Origin: Butyrivibrio proteoclasticus P6B7
GTDB taxonomy: Bacteria > Bacillota > Clostridia > Lachnospirales > Lachnospiraceae
Length of the DNA stretch: 64,000 bases
NCBI RefSeq assembly: GCF_000622085.1
Contig: NZ_JHWL01000001.1
Coordinates: 1 to 64,000, forward strand
Direction of reading: 5' to 3'
Every line of letters begins with the position of its first letter. Position 1 is the stretch's first letter. A program made the position numbers and the translations under genes. The notes beneath the pieces are model-generated. The model saw only the letters and a list, made by a program, of their open reading frames with translations, ran no database searches and had not been told where the DNA came from. Positions 28,214 to 36,617 of this stretch are shown piece by piece.

Positions 28214-29410
28214 ATGCAGTATCATGCTTTTGTAATTAAGTACGCAGAGATTGGAGTAAAGGGCAAGAACAGATATATCTTTGAGGATGCGCTTGTTAAG
28301 CAGATCAAGAGAGTTTTATCTAAGTGCGATGGCTCTTTTAACATATCCAAGGTTGCAGGAAGAATCTATGTAGAGGCTTCCGATTTCGATTTTAATGAGA
28401 CAGTGGACAGCCTTAAGACTGTATTTGGTATCACAGGCATTTGCCCAGCTGTTACTATCGCAAGAAATGAAGACGGTCAGCTCCCTGATGTGGATGGCGT
28501 AGCTAAGGCTGTTATAGACTTTATTGACGGAGTATATCCAGATAAGAACAAGACCTTCAAGGTTAAGGTTAGAAGAGTAGATAAGAGCTATCCTATTGAT
28601 TCAATGGAGATGGCTGCTGAGCTTGGCGGACGTATCCTCGATGCCTTCAAGGAGATGAAGGTTGACGTTCACGAGCCTGAGATCCTTCTTAACGTGGAAC
28701 TTCGTGAGAAGCTCAATATCTTTTCAGAGGTTATTCCTGGTCCTGGCGGAATGCCAATCGGAACTGCAGGAAAGGCTATGCTTCTTCTTTCTGGCGGAAT
28801 TGATTCTCCAGTTGCAGGCTACATGGTAGCTAAAAGAGGTGTAGACATTGAGGCGGTTTATTTCAATGCACCACCTTATACAAGTGAAAAGGCTAAGCAG
28901 AAGGTTGTTGATCTTGCCAAGGTTATTTCTAAGTACACAGGCAAGGTTCGCCTTCATGTTATCAACTTTACTGATATCCAGATGTACATCTACGAGAAGT
29001 GCCCTCACGATGAGCTTACTATCATCATGAGAAGATATATGATGAGAATTGCTGACATGCTGGCTGGAAATACAGGTTGTATGGGACTTATCACCGGTGA
29101 GAGTATCGGACAGGTGGCTTCACAGACTATGCAGAGCCTTATGTGCACAGGTGAGGTTGTAACAGATATCCCTGTTTACAGACCACTTATCGCCTTTGAT
29201 AAGCAGGATATTGTCGATATTTCAGTAAAGATTGATGCTTATGATACATCAATCCTTCCTTACGAGGACTGCTGTACTATCTTCGTGGCTAAGCACCCTG
29301 TAACTAAGCCAAGAGCTGACATTATCAGAAAGCATGAAGAGAATCTCTTTGAGAAGATTGATGAGCTGGTTAAGACAGCCATTGAGACTGATGAGATCAT
29401 CGAGGTCTGA
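28214..29410 (+). CDS. thiI: tRNA 4-thiouridine synthetase ThiI
   Basis: The 398-residue protein has the N-terminal ferredoxin-like/THUMP region (KYAEIGVKGKNR) and a PP-loop adenylation domain with SGGIDSPVAGYMVAKRG. It lacks the C-terminal rhodanese domain of the Escherichia coli enzyme, as in Bacillus, so a partner desulfurase must deliver sulfur; the gene just upstream fits. It introduces s4U8 in tRNA. Confidence 0.95.
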   Translation: MQYHAFVIKYAEIGVKGKNRYIFEDALVKQIKRVLSKCDGSFNISKVAGRIYVEASDFDFNETVDSLKTVFGITGICPAVTIARNEDGQLPDVDGVAKAVIDFIDGVYPDKNKTFKVKVRRVDKSYPIDSMEMAAELGGRILDAFKEMKVDVHEPEILLNVELREKLNIFSEVIPGPGGMPIGTAGKAMLLLSGGIDSPVAGYMVAKRGVDIEAVYFNAPPYTSEKAKQKVVDLAKVISKYTGKVRLHVINFTDIQMYIYEKCPHDELTIIMRRYMMRIADMLAGNTGCMGLITGESIGQVASQTMQSLMCTGEVVTDIPVYRPLIAFDKQDIVDISVKIDAYDTSILPYEDCCTIFVAKHPVTKPRADIIRKHEENLFEKIDELVKTAIETDEIIEV

Positions 29411-29469
29411 TTGGACAAAAGAGCTTTTGAATCATTGATTATTGATCGTTGGAATAAAGATTTAGATAC

Positions 29470-29501
29470 AAAAAGACCATCTTAGCAAGCTAAGATGGTC
29501 T
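29470..29501 (-). terminator. Terminator of the HPr-like gene
   Basis: AGACCATCTTAG and CTAAGATGGTCT form a perfect 12-bp stem with a 4-nt loop. The T tract (from AAAAA at 29470-29474) lies on the minus-strand side, so it serves the HPr-like gene; it may also help stop readthrough from thiI. Confidence 0.8.
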
Positions 29502-29538
29502 GTAATAATCTTTCTAAAGGGATCTAATTGATAAACAA

Positions 29539-29769
29539 TTAGATCATGTAAGGCTTCAAAACATTGAGAACCTCATCTGCTCCGTCTTCTGCATGGATAT
29601 TGAGATCAATTGGCTTAGAAAGGTCAAGTGAAAAGATACCCATAATAGACTTAGCATCGATAACGTATCTTCCAGAAACGAGGTCAAAGTCATAATCAAA
29701 CTTCGTAATATCGTTTACGAAAGATTTAACCTTATCGATAGAATTAAGTGAAATTTTAACTGTCTTCAT
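29539..29769 (-). CDS. HPr-like protein lacking the phospho-histidine
   Basis: The 76-residue protein has the HPr length and pattern, with the AKSIMGIFSLDLSKPIDLNI segment that normally holds the regulatory serine. The HARPA motif with the phosphorylated His15 is absent; the equivalent stretch reads KISLNSIDKVKSFVND. It therefore cannot act as a standard PTS phosphocarrier. A regulatory role through the Ser46-type site is possible but inferred. AGGAGGTA precedes the ATG on the minus strand, and it is divergent from mtaB. Confidence 0.8.
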   Translation of the reverse strand: MKTVKISLNSIDKVKSFVNDITKFDYDFDLVSGRYVIDAKSIMGIFSLDLSKPIDLNIHAEDGADEVLNVLKPYMI

Positions 29770-29884
29770 TGAGCAAATACCTCCTTCTTTTCTTTATAGT
29801 AAAACAAGGAATGGTCAAAAGTCAATGACTAACACACACAAAAAGACAAACAGTTTTCTGTGAATTTTGGAAAGAAATAATAAT

Positions 29885-31237
29885 ATGCTAAATAACGTTA
29901 AAGATTTAAAGGTTGCAATGCACAACCTGGGTTGCAAAGTAAATAGCTACGAGATGGACGTAATGGCCCAGAAAATTAAGGAATCAGGCGGTATCATCGT
30001 GCCTTTTAACGAGGTTGCAGACGTCTATGTTATCAACACCTGCACCGTTACTAACATTGCGGACAGAAAGTCAAGACAGATGCTTCACAAGGCTAAGAAG
30101 GAGAACCCAGAAGCCATCGTTGTTGCCGTTGGATGCTATGTTGAGACTGGAATAGATGGCATCAAGAAGGATGACTGCGTTGATCTGGCTATTGGTAACA
30201 ACAAGAAGTCTGAGATCGCAGAGATCATCGACGAATTCATAAGTGCCAGAGATGGAGAGTACGACAAGACTCTCAATGGCGCTTCAATTATAGATATTAA
30301 CGCTACTCACGAGTATGAGAATATGCTTCTTGCTGAGCTTCCAGAGCACACAAGAGCTTACATTAAGATTCAGGATGGCTGTAACCAGTTCTGTTCCTAC
30401 TGCGTAATACCATATGCAAGGGGAAGAGTCCGCAGTAGAGCCATGGACGACATCATCGAAGAGGTAAAGGGCCTTGTTAAGAAGGGCTGTAAGGAAATCG
30501 TATTTACTGGAATCCACATCAGTTCTTATGGTGTAGACTTTGGTGAGCCAGCGCTTATCGAGCTTACAGAGAAGCTCAATGAGATTGAAGGAATCGAGAG
30601 AATCAGACTTGGCTCTTTGGAACCAAGAATTGTTACTGAGGAAAACGCAAAGCGCCTTGCTGCCTGCAAGAAGGTGTGCCCTCACTTCCACCTTTCACTT
30701 CAGAGCGGCTGTGACACAGTTCTTAAGAGGATGAACAGGCACTATACAGCTGAGGAATATAAAGAAGGCGTAAGACTTCTTCGCGAAGCCTTTGATAAGC
30801 CTGCAATAACAACAGATGTTATTGTTGGATTCCCTGCGGAGACTGAGGAAGAGTTTGAGCAGTGCTATGAATTTTGTAAGGACATCGACTTCTATGAGAT
30901 GCATGTCTTTAAGTATTCTCCAAGAAAGGGAACAGTAGCGGCTTCAATGCCAGATCAGCTCACAGACAGAGAGAAGTCTAAGAGAAGCGACAGACTTCTT
31001 GACCTTACAAAGGCTCAGTCAGAGCTTTACAGAAAGAACTTTATTGGTCAGGAGCTTGGTGTTCTCTGGGAAGATGAGGAGACCTTAGGTGGAAAGAGCT
31101 ATCTTATTGGACATACTGACAGATATGTCCGAGTAGCCGTATCAAAGGACCATGAGGACTTCGATAAATTCGCTTCAGGAGAGATTTCTTTTGTCACACC
31201 AAGGACTCTTCTAAATTCCGATACATTGCTTATTTGA
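29885..31237 (+). CDS. mtaB: tRNA ms2t6A37 methylthiotransferase MtaB
   Basis: ATG 29885 is chosen with GGAAAG upstream; a TTG at 29867 is an unlikely longer alternative. The protein (450 residues) has the N-terminal UPF0004 domain with three cluster cysteines (NLGCKVNSYE, NTCTVTN, VGCYVE), the radical-SAM motif C166-NQF-C170-SY-C173, and a C-terminal TRAM domain. It adds a methylthio group to t6A37 in tRNAs decoding ANN codons. Confidence 0.94.
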   Translation: MLNNVKDLKVAMHNLGCKVNSYEMDVMAQKIKESGGIIVPFNEVADVYVINTCTVTNIADRKSRQMLHKAKKENPEAIVVAVGCYVETGIDGIKKDDCVDLAIGNNKKSEIAEIIDEFISARDGEYDKTLNGASIIDINATHEYENMLLAELPEHTRAYIKIQDGCNQFCSYCVIPYARGRVRSRAMDDIIEEVKGLVKKGCKEIVFTGIHISSYGVDFGEPALIELTEKLNEIEGIERIRLGSLEPRIVTEENAKRLAACKKVCPHFHLSLQSGCDTVLKRMNRHYTAEEYKEGVRLLREAFDKPAITTDVIVGFPAETEEEFEQCYEFCKDIDFYEMHVFKYSPRKGTVAASMPDQLTDREKSKRSDRLLDLTKAQSELYRKNFIGQELGVLWEDEETLGGKSYLIGHTDRYVRVAVSKDHEDFDKFASGEISFVTPRTLLNSDTLLI

Positions 31238-31341
31238 CATGGTTAGTGTAAAATTAAGATACGATGCACCATCTGTAGGATGGGACTAATAGAGCGAATA
31301 GGACCTTGGTCCACAAAATATATTAGAACGGAGAATAGCAT

Positions 31342-31617
31342 ATGGCAGATCAGGATTTAGGAAGCACCCAATTTTTCAAAGTTGAAGTCGAGCCAGAAAC
31401 TGGTGTTAAAAAAGTACTAGCTGTTGTATACGATGCTCTTTTGGAGAAAGGATACAACCCGGTTAATCAGATTGTTGGTTACATCATGTCAGGTGATCCA
31501 ACATATATCACAAGCCATAATGGTGCTAGAAGCCTTATTATGAAGGTTGAGCGTGACGAGCTGGTTGAGGAGATGCTTACTGAGTACATCAAGAGCAACG
31601 ACTGGGCTAGAAAGTAA
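31342..31617 (+). CDS. ireB: IreB-family regulatory protein (UPF0297)
   Basis: The 91-residue protein matches IreB/UPF0297 along its length ([42 protein letters not shown]). In Enterococcus faecalis, IreB is phosphorylated by a Ser/Thr kinase and influences cephalosporin resistance. It sits in the conserved order ireB-ruvX-DUF1292. A Ser/Thr kinase and PP2C phosphatase also occur in this window at 47.7-49.3 kb. Confidence 0.95.
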   Translation: MADQDLGSTQFFKVEVEPETGVKKVLAVVYDALLEKGYNPVNQIVGYIMSGDPTYITSHNGARSLIMKVERDELVEEMLTEYIKSNDWARK

Positions 31618-31619
31618 TC

Positions 31620-32048
31620 ATGAGAATTATGGGACTTGACTACGGATCCAAGACTGTGGGAGTTGCTATCAGCGACGAGCTTTTATTAACTGCCCAGGGC
31701 AAGGAGATCATCCGTAGAAAAGAAGAGAATAAGCTTAGAAGAACACTGGCGCGCATAGAAGAGTTGATACAGGAATACAAGGTGGAATCCATCGTTCTTG
31801 GACTTCCTCTTAACATGGATCAGACTCCCTCTGAGCGCTCCAATTTGTGCCTTGAATTCAAGGATAAGATTGAGAGACGTACAGGAATCCCAGTAATTAT
31901 GTGGGATGAAAGGCTTACTACAGTGGAAGCCGATGAGATAATGGATGAAGCAGGTATTCGCGGTAAAGAACGCAAGGAATACGTAGATATGATAGCTGCC
32001 CAGATAATCCTTCAGGACTATTTGGACAATAGGAGCAAAGAGAAATAA
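31620..32048 (+). CDS. ruvX: Holliday junction resolvase-like RuvX/YqgF
   Basis: The 142-residue RNase H-fold protein has [17 protein letters not shown] at the start, [28 protein letters not shown] and the final [16 protein letters not shown]. YqgF proteins act on RNA or recombination intermediates and are implicated in 16S rRNA maturation. It starts 2 bp after ireB. Confidence 0.93.
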   Translation: MRIMGLDYGSKTVGVAISDELLLTAQGKEIIRRKEENKLRRTLARIEELIQEYKVESIVLGLPLNMDQTPSERSNLCLEFKDKIERRTGIPVIMWDERLTTVEADEIMDEAGIRGKERKEYVDMIAAQIILQDYLDNRSKEK

Positions 32049-32312
32049 TTGGAAAAGATAATTTTTAGTCCCGATGGGGAAGAACCAGTAGAATTTTATT
32101 GTTTGGAACAGACAGTTATAGGTGCTAAGACGTACCTTTTAGTTACTGATGAAGAAGATGGTGACGGAGATGCGCTTATTTTGCGTGACGACTCCGATAT
32201 TAAAGATGAAGAGGCAGTTTATGTGATTGTTGACGATGACCTGGAGCTTGAAGCTGTTGCAGGTGTTTTTCGTAAACTGCTTTCTGAGGATGGCATAGAT
32301 CTAGATATCTAA
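32049..32312 (+). CDS. DUF1292 protein (YrzB-like)
   Basis: The 87-residue acidic protein starts at TTG directly after the ruvX stop. It shows the DUF1292 pattern (FCLEQTVIGAKTYLLVTDEEDGDGDALILRDD, then a VYVIVDDD strand). Function is unknown; it is a conserved partner of ireB and ruvX. Confidence 0.85.
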   Translation: MEKIIFSPDGEEPVEFYCLEQTVIGAKTYLLVTDEEDGDGDALILRDDSDIKDEEAVYVIVDDDLELEAVAGVFRKLLSEDGIDLDI

Positions 32313-32371
32313 CGGGGACTTTGGTTGATAGCTCTTTCTATGTGTCCGCCAAGAATTATGGAGGAATTGAT

Positions 32372-34051
32372 TTGAGTAAAAAGAAAATTGAAAATGCGTC
32401 CAAGTTGCAGATCATCCCTTTGGGTGGTCTTGAGCAGATTGGAATGAACATCACTGCCTTCAGATATGAAGACAGTATTATTGTGGTGGACTGCGGTTTG
32501 TCATTCCCTGATGACGATATGTTGGGAATTGACCTGGTTATTCCTGACATCACATATCTTCAGGAGAATATTGATAAGGTTAAGGGTTTTGTTATTACCC
32601 ACGGACATGAGGACCACATCGGTGCGCTTCCTTATGTTCTTCATGAGCTCAATATCCCTGTTTATGCAACACGCCTTACTATGGGTATTATCGAGCACAA
32701 GCTCGAAGAGCATAACCTTCTTAAGACTACAAGAAGAAAAGTGGTTAAGTTTGGACAGTCCATTAACCTTGGACAGTTCAGAGTTGAGTTTATCAGAACT
32801 AACCACTCAATCGTTGATGCTGCGGCTCTTGCTATCTATTCACCAGCAGGAATCGTAGTTCACACAGGAGACTTTAAGGTTGACTATACTCCTGTATTCG
32901 GTGATCCTATCGACTTGCAGCGTTTTGCAGAGATCGGTAAAAAGGGCGTTCTTGCTCTTATGTGCGACTCTACAAATGCTGAGAGACCTGGATTTACCGC
33001 TTCTGAGAAGACTGTGGGAAGAGCTTTTGACTTCCTCTTTGAAGAGCATGAGAATTCAAGAATCATAATTGCTACCTTTGCTTCTAACGTTGACCGAGTT
33101 CAGCAGATTATCAATACTGCCCACAAGTGCGGCCGTAAGGTTGTGGTGGAAGGCCGAAGCATGGTCAGCATTATCGACATTGCTCAGAAGCTTGAATGTA
33201 TTAAGATACCAGAGAATACACTTATAGATATAGATGAACTTAAGAATTATCCTGAGAACAAGACTGTTATCATTACAACAGGTAGCCAGGGTGAAAGTAT
33301 GGCGGCCCTTAGCAGAATGGCTAACGGACAGCACAGGAAGATCACTATTGGCGCAGGAGATACAGTTATCTTCTCATCTCATCCTATCCCAGGTAATGAG
33401 AAGGCTGTTACTAATATCATCAATGAGCTTCAGATGAAGGGCGCTGATGTTATTTTCCAGGATGTTCATGTATCAGGACACGCATGCCAGGAGGATATCA
33501 AGCTTATCTATACACTAGTTAAGCCTAAGTATGCTATTCCAGTCCATGGTGAGTACAGACATCTTATTGCTCAGAGCAATATAGCTAAGGATCTTGGAAT
33601 CCCTAAGGAGAATGTATTTATTCTTTATTCTGGTGATATTCTTGAGCTTGATGAAGAGAGCGCTAAGGTTAAGGGCAAGGTTCCTGTGGGAGCAATCCTT
33701 GTAGATGGCCTTGGTGTGGGCGATGTAGGTAATATTGTATTAAGAGATAGACAGCATCTTGCAGAAGATGGTATTGTAATAGTTGTATTTGGAATAGAAA
33801 AGGGAAGCGCACAGCTTGTTTCTGGTCCAAGTATTGTTTCCAGAGGATTTGTTTATGTAAGAGAGTCAGATAAGCTCATTGATGATGCCACTGATCTGGT
33901 ACTTGATGAGGTTACGGAGGCTCTTGAAAAGGGCATAACAGATTGGGGTAAGCTCAAGAGCATTGTTAAGGATGTTCTCAGTGATTACATATGGAAGAAG
34001 ACTAAGAGAAGACCAATGATCATGCCTATTATCATGGACACCAACTATTGA
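32372..34051 (+). CDS. rnj: Ribonuclease J
   Basis: The frame is open from TTG 32321, but TTG 32372 has a perfect GGAGG 7 bp upstream and gives the usual RNase J length (559 residues, starting MSKKKIENASKLQIIPLGGLEQIG). It has the metallo-beta-lactamase motif THGHEDHIGALPY, a CGLSFPDDDM segment, HTGDFKVD, the beta-CASP part and the C-terminal domain. It is a 5'-3' exo- and endoribonuclease of mRNA decay and rRNA maturation. Confidence 0.93.
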   Translation: MSKKKIENASKLQIIPLGGLEQIGMNITAFRYEDSIIVVDCGLSFPDDDMLGIDLVIPDITYLQENIDKVKGFVITHGHEDHIGALPYVLHELNIPVYATRLTMGIIEHKLEEHNLLKTTRRKVVKFGQSINLGQFRVEFIRTNHSIVDAAALAIYSPAGIVVHTGDFKVDYTPVFGDPIDLQRFAEIGKKGVLALMCDSTNAERPGFTASEKTVGRAFDFLFEEHENSRIIIATFASNVDRVQQIINTAHKCGRKVVVEGRSMVSIIDIAQKLECIKIPENTLIDIDELKNYPENKTVIITTGSQGESMAALSRMANGQHRKITIGAGDTVIFSSHPIPGNEKAVTNIINELQMKGADVIFQDVHVSGHACQEDIKLIYTLVKPKYAIPVHGEYRHLIAQSNIAKDLGIPKENVFILYSGDILELDEESAKVKGKVPVGAILVDGLGVGDVGNIVLRDRQHLAEDGIVIVVFGIEKGSAQLVSGPSIVSRGFVYVRESDKLIDDATDLVLDEVTEALEKGITDWGKLKSIVKDVLSDYIWKKTKRRPMIMPIIMDTNY

Positions 34052-34072
34052 TGTCCGTCATGAGGAGTTATT

Positions 34073-34546
34073 ATGAATGCTAAGAAAGTTGGCTTAGGGC
34101 TTTTGGACACCGTCGTTAAGGTGGCGTTCATTATCGTAATTGCCATGTTTATCATCAAGTACGCCAAGATTGGATATTCCTACGGCTACCACATCTTCAA
34201 CCAGACACCTGTATCATCAGGAACTGGAAGAACAGTTTCGGTAACCATTAAGCCTGGCGATTCTGCTAGTGATATCGGAGATACGCTCTATAGCAAAGGT
34301 CTTATTACAGATAAGCTGTTATTTAAATTTCAGGAGAAATTTTCTGAATACAGTGGAAAGGAAGTGCCTGGTACTTATGAACTGAGCACATCCATGACAC
34401 CAGAGGAGATGATCCAAATCATGTCCAGTGGCAATACATCACTTGTTCAGGAAGGTGAAGATGAGGCATCAGAGGAAAGCTCAGAGGCTGTAATCGGAGC
34501 AGAGATTGGTTCTGATGTTGGTTCAGAGGAGAGTAGCAGTGATTGA
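34073..34546 (+). CDS. Short MltG-like membrane protein without catalytic domain
   Basis: The 157-residue protein has one membrane segment (residues ~12-29) and one LysM-like MltG N-terminal subdomain (KPGDSASDIGDTLYSKGLI, then FSEYSGKEVPGTYELSTSMTPEEMIQIMSSG), followed by a Ser/Glu tail. Full MltG transglycosylases are ~340-380 residues with a catalytic Glu that is absent here. It occupies the place of mltG (yrrL) beside yrrM/yrrO-like genes, so it seems a shortened descendant, maybe with a peptidoglycan-binding role only. Confidence 0.8.
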   Translation: MNAKKVGLGLLDTVVKVAFIIVIAMFIIKYAKIGYSYGYHIFNQTPVSSGTGRTVSVTIKPGDSASDIGDTLYSKGLITDKLLFKFQEKFSEYSGKEVPGTYELSTSMTPEEMIQIMSSGNTSLVQEGEDEASEESSEAVIGAEIGSDVGSEESSSD

Positions 34547-35180
34547 ACAGGATAGAATGAGAGCCTTTATCAATTCGCTGGATCCGGGGAACGCTCCGTT
34601 TCTTGACGAACTTGAGAGAGAGGCTAAGGATACAGATGTACCCATCATTCGAAAAGATACTCAGGCATTACTTAAATTTTTGATGGCACAGTCCCGCCCC
34701 AAGAACATACTGGAGGTTGGTTGTGCCATTGGTTTTTCTGCCCTGCTTATGGCTGAGTACAGCGATGATGATACTAAGATAACTACAATAGAGAAATTCG
34801 AAAAGAGAATTCCTATTGCCAGGGACAATTTCACAAAGTACGACAAGAAGGGTAAAATCACACTTTTGGAAGGTGATGCGACGGAAATTTTAGAGACGCT
34901 CTCTCCGGGGTATGATTTTATTTTTATGGATGCGGCAAAGGGCCAGTATATCAACTTTCTACCAAATTGCCTGAGAATCCTTAATAAAGGCGGACTTCTT
35001 GTATCTGACAACGTTCTTCAGGATGGAGATGTTATAGAGTCAAGATTTGCCGTCACCAGAAGAGATCGCACCATTCACACCAGAATGAGGGACTATCTCT
35101 ACGAGCTTAAGCATAATGACCAGCTTAATACCGTGATCCTTACTGTGGGAGACGGAATGACACTGTCAGTTAAGCTTTAA
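34539..35180 (+). CDS. trmR: tRNA 5-hydroxyuridine O-methyltransferase TrmR-like
   Basis: GTG 34539 overlaps the stop of the upstream gene and has AGAGGAG before it; the frame itself opens earlier. The 213-residue class I SAM methyltransferase has ILEVGCAIGFSALLMAE (SAM site), TTIEKFEKRI, FIFMDAAKGQY and LLVSDNVLQDG, as in the COMT-like family. Beside MltG-like and U32 genes it matches Bacillus subtilis yrrM/trmR, which makes 5-methoxyuridine at tRNA position 34. Confidence 0.88.
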   Translation: MIEQDRMRAFINSLDPGNAPFLDELEREAKDTDVPIIRKDTQALLKFLMAQSRPKNILEVGCAIGFSALLMAEYSDDDTKITTIEKFEKRIPIARDNFTKYDKKGKITLLEGDATEILETLSPGYDFIFMDAAKGQYINFLPNCLRILNKGGLLVSDNVLQDGDVIESRFAVTRRDRTIHTRMRDYLYELKHNDQLNTVILTVGDGMTLSVKL

Positions 35181-35236
35181 TGGACAATATTTGTTTAGTA
35201 ACTATAGATGTTTTGTATTAGAAATAGGAGTATTTT

Positions 35237-36502
35237 ATGAAGAAACCAGAACTTCTGATTCCAGCAAGTAGCCTGGAAGTTTTGAAAACAGCTGTTATGT
35301 TTGGCGCAGATGCTGTGTTTATTGGTGGCGATGCCTTTGGACTTCGCGCCAAAGCTAAGAATTTCAGCCCTGAAGAAATGAAGGAGGGTATTGAGTTTGC
35401 TCATGCCCATGGAGTTGAAGTCCATGTAACAGTTAACATCCTGGCTCACAACTACGACCTTGATGGTGTTGAGAAGTACCTTCATGAGTTAAAAGATATG
35501 GGTCCAGATGCCCTCATTATTGCGGATCCTGGAATCTTCATGAAAGCCCGCAGAATCTGTCCTGAGATTGATATCCATGTTTCAACTCAGGCCAATAATA
35601 CTAACTATGAGACCTATAACTTCTGGCATGATCTTGGAGCCAAGAGAGTAGTGGCTGCAAGAGAGCTTTCTCTTAATGAGATAAAAGAGATCACATCAAA
35701 GATTCCTGATGACCTTGAGATGGAGTGCTTTATCCACGGCGCTATGTGTATTTCCTATTCAGGAAGATGTCTTTTGTCCAATTACTTCACAGGAAGGGAT
35801 GCCAACAAGGGAGCTTGCACACATCCATGCAGATGGAAGTATGCAGTTGTTGAGGAGAAAAGACCTGGCGAGTATCTGCCGGTTTATGAAAATGACAGAG
35901 GAACCTACATCTTCAATTCCAAGGATCTGTGCATGATCGAGCATATTCCTGAGATGGTGGATGCTGGAATTGACAGCTTTAAGATCGAGGGCCGCATGAA
36001 GACAGCTCTTTATGTTGCTACTGTTGCAAGAACCTATCGCAAGGCTATTGATGACTACTTTGAGTCTGAGGAGAAGTACAGACAGAACATGCCTTGGTAC
36101 CTTGATCAGATTTCAAAGTGTACATACAGACAGTTTACAACAGGCTTCTACTTTGGAAAGCCTACCTATGAGACTCAGATCTATGATAACAACACCTATG
36201 TTAACGAGTACATCTATCTGGGAATTGTGGGAGATATAGATGACAGAGGATATGCGAAGTTTGAGCAGAGGAACAAGTTCTGCGTCGGAGATGAGATTGA
36301 GATCATGAAGCCGGATGGTACGGATGTTCCTGTGACAGTCAGAGGAATGTACGCAGAAGATGGCACTCCTGTGGAGTCCTGTCCTCATTCCAAGCAGATT
36401 CTTTTTGCAGACCTTAGTGTAAAGCCAGAGAAATACGATATCTTACGTGTTAAATCAAAGGATGGCAGCGGTGACGTGGAGCCATTTGGCTGTGAACTGT
36501 AA
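35237..36502 (+). CDS. trhP: U32 family protein, TrhP-like (tRNA hydroxylation)
   Basis: The 421-residue protein starts KKPELLIPASSLEVLKTAVMFGADAVFIGG and has the U32 signature with FIHGAMCISYSGRCLLSNY, GACTHPCRWKY (Fe-S cysteines) and IEGRMKTALYVATVARTYR. U32 proteins TrhP/YegQ make 5-hydroxyuridine at tRNA position 34 from prephenate; TrmR then methylates it. Its neighbour is trmR, so both steps are encoded together. Named from context and family, not peptidase evidence. Confidence 0.85.
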   Translation: MKKPELLIPASSLEVLKTAVMFGADAVFIGGDAFGLRAKAKNFSPEEMKEGIEFAHAHGVEVHVTVNILAHNYDLDGVEKYLHELKDMGPDALIIADPGIFMKARRICPEIDIHVSTQANNTNYETYNFWHDLGAKRVVAARELSLNEIKEITSKIPDDLEMECFIHGAMCISYSGRCLLSNYFTGRDANKGACTHPCRWKYAVVEEKRPGEYLPVYENDRGTYIFNSKDLCMIEHIPEMVDAGIDSFKIEGRMKTALYVATVARTYRKAIDDYFESEEKYRQNMPWYLDQISKCTYRQFTTGFYFGKPTYETQIYDNNTYVNEYIYLGIVGDIDDRGYAKFEQRNKFCVGDEIEIMKPDGTDVPVTVRGMYAEDGTPVESCPHSKQILFADLSVKPEKYDILRVKSKDGSGDVEPFGCEL

Positions 36503-36617
36503 AAAAGCTCTTTGCCTTTTTAAAAAGTTGTTGTAATATGTTCACAGCAGAAATGCGAATCTATTAATCTGTTTCATGTTTTATAAAACGTATCTATCGA
36601 AAGGAATATTTACCTAA

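Noticed and set aside
31234..31265. Promoter upstream of ireB (TTGACA at 31234)
   Set aside because: The -35 is perfect, but no -10 lies at 16-18 bp spacing, and it overlaps the mtaB stop; left unassigned.
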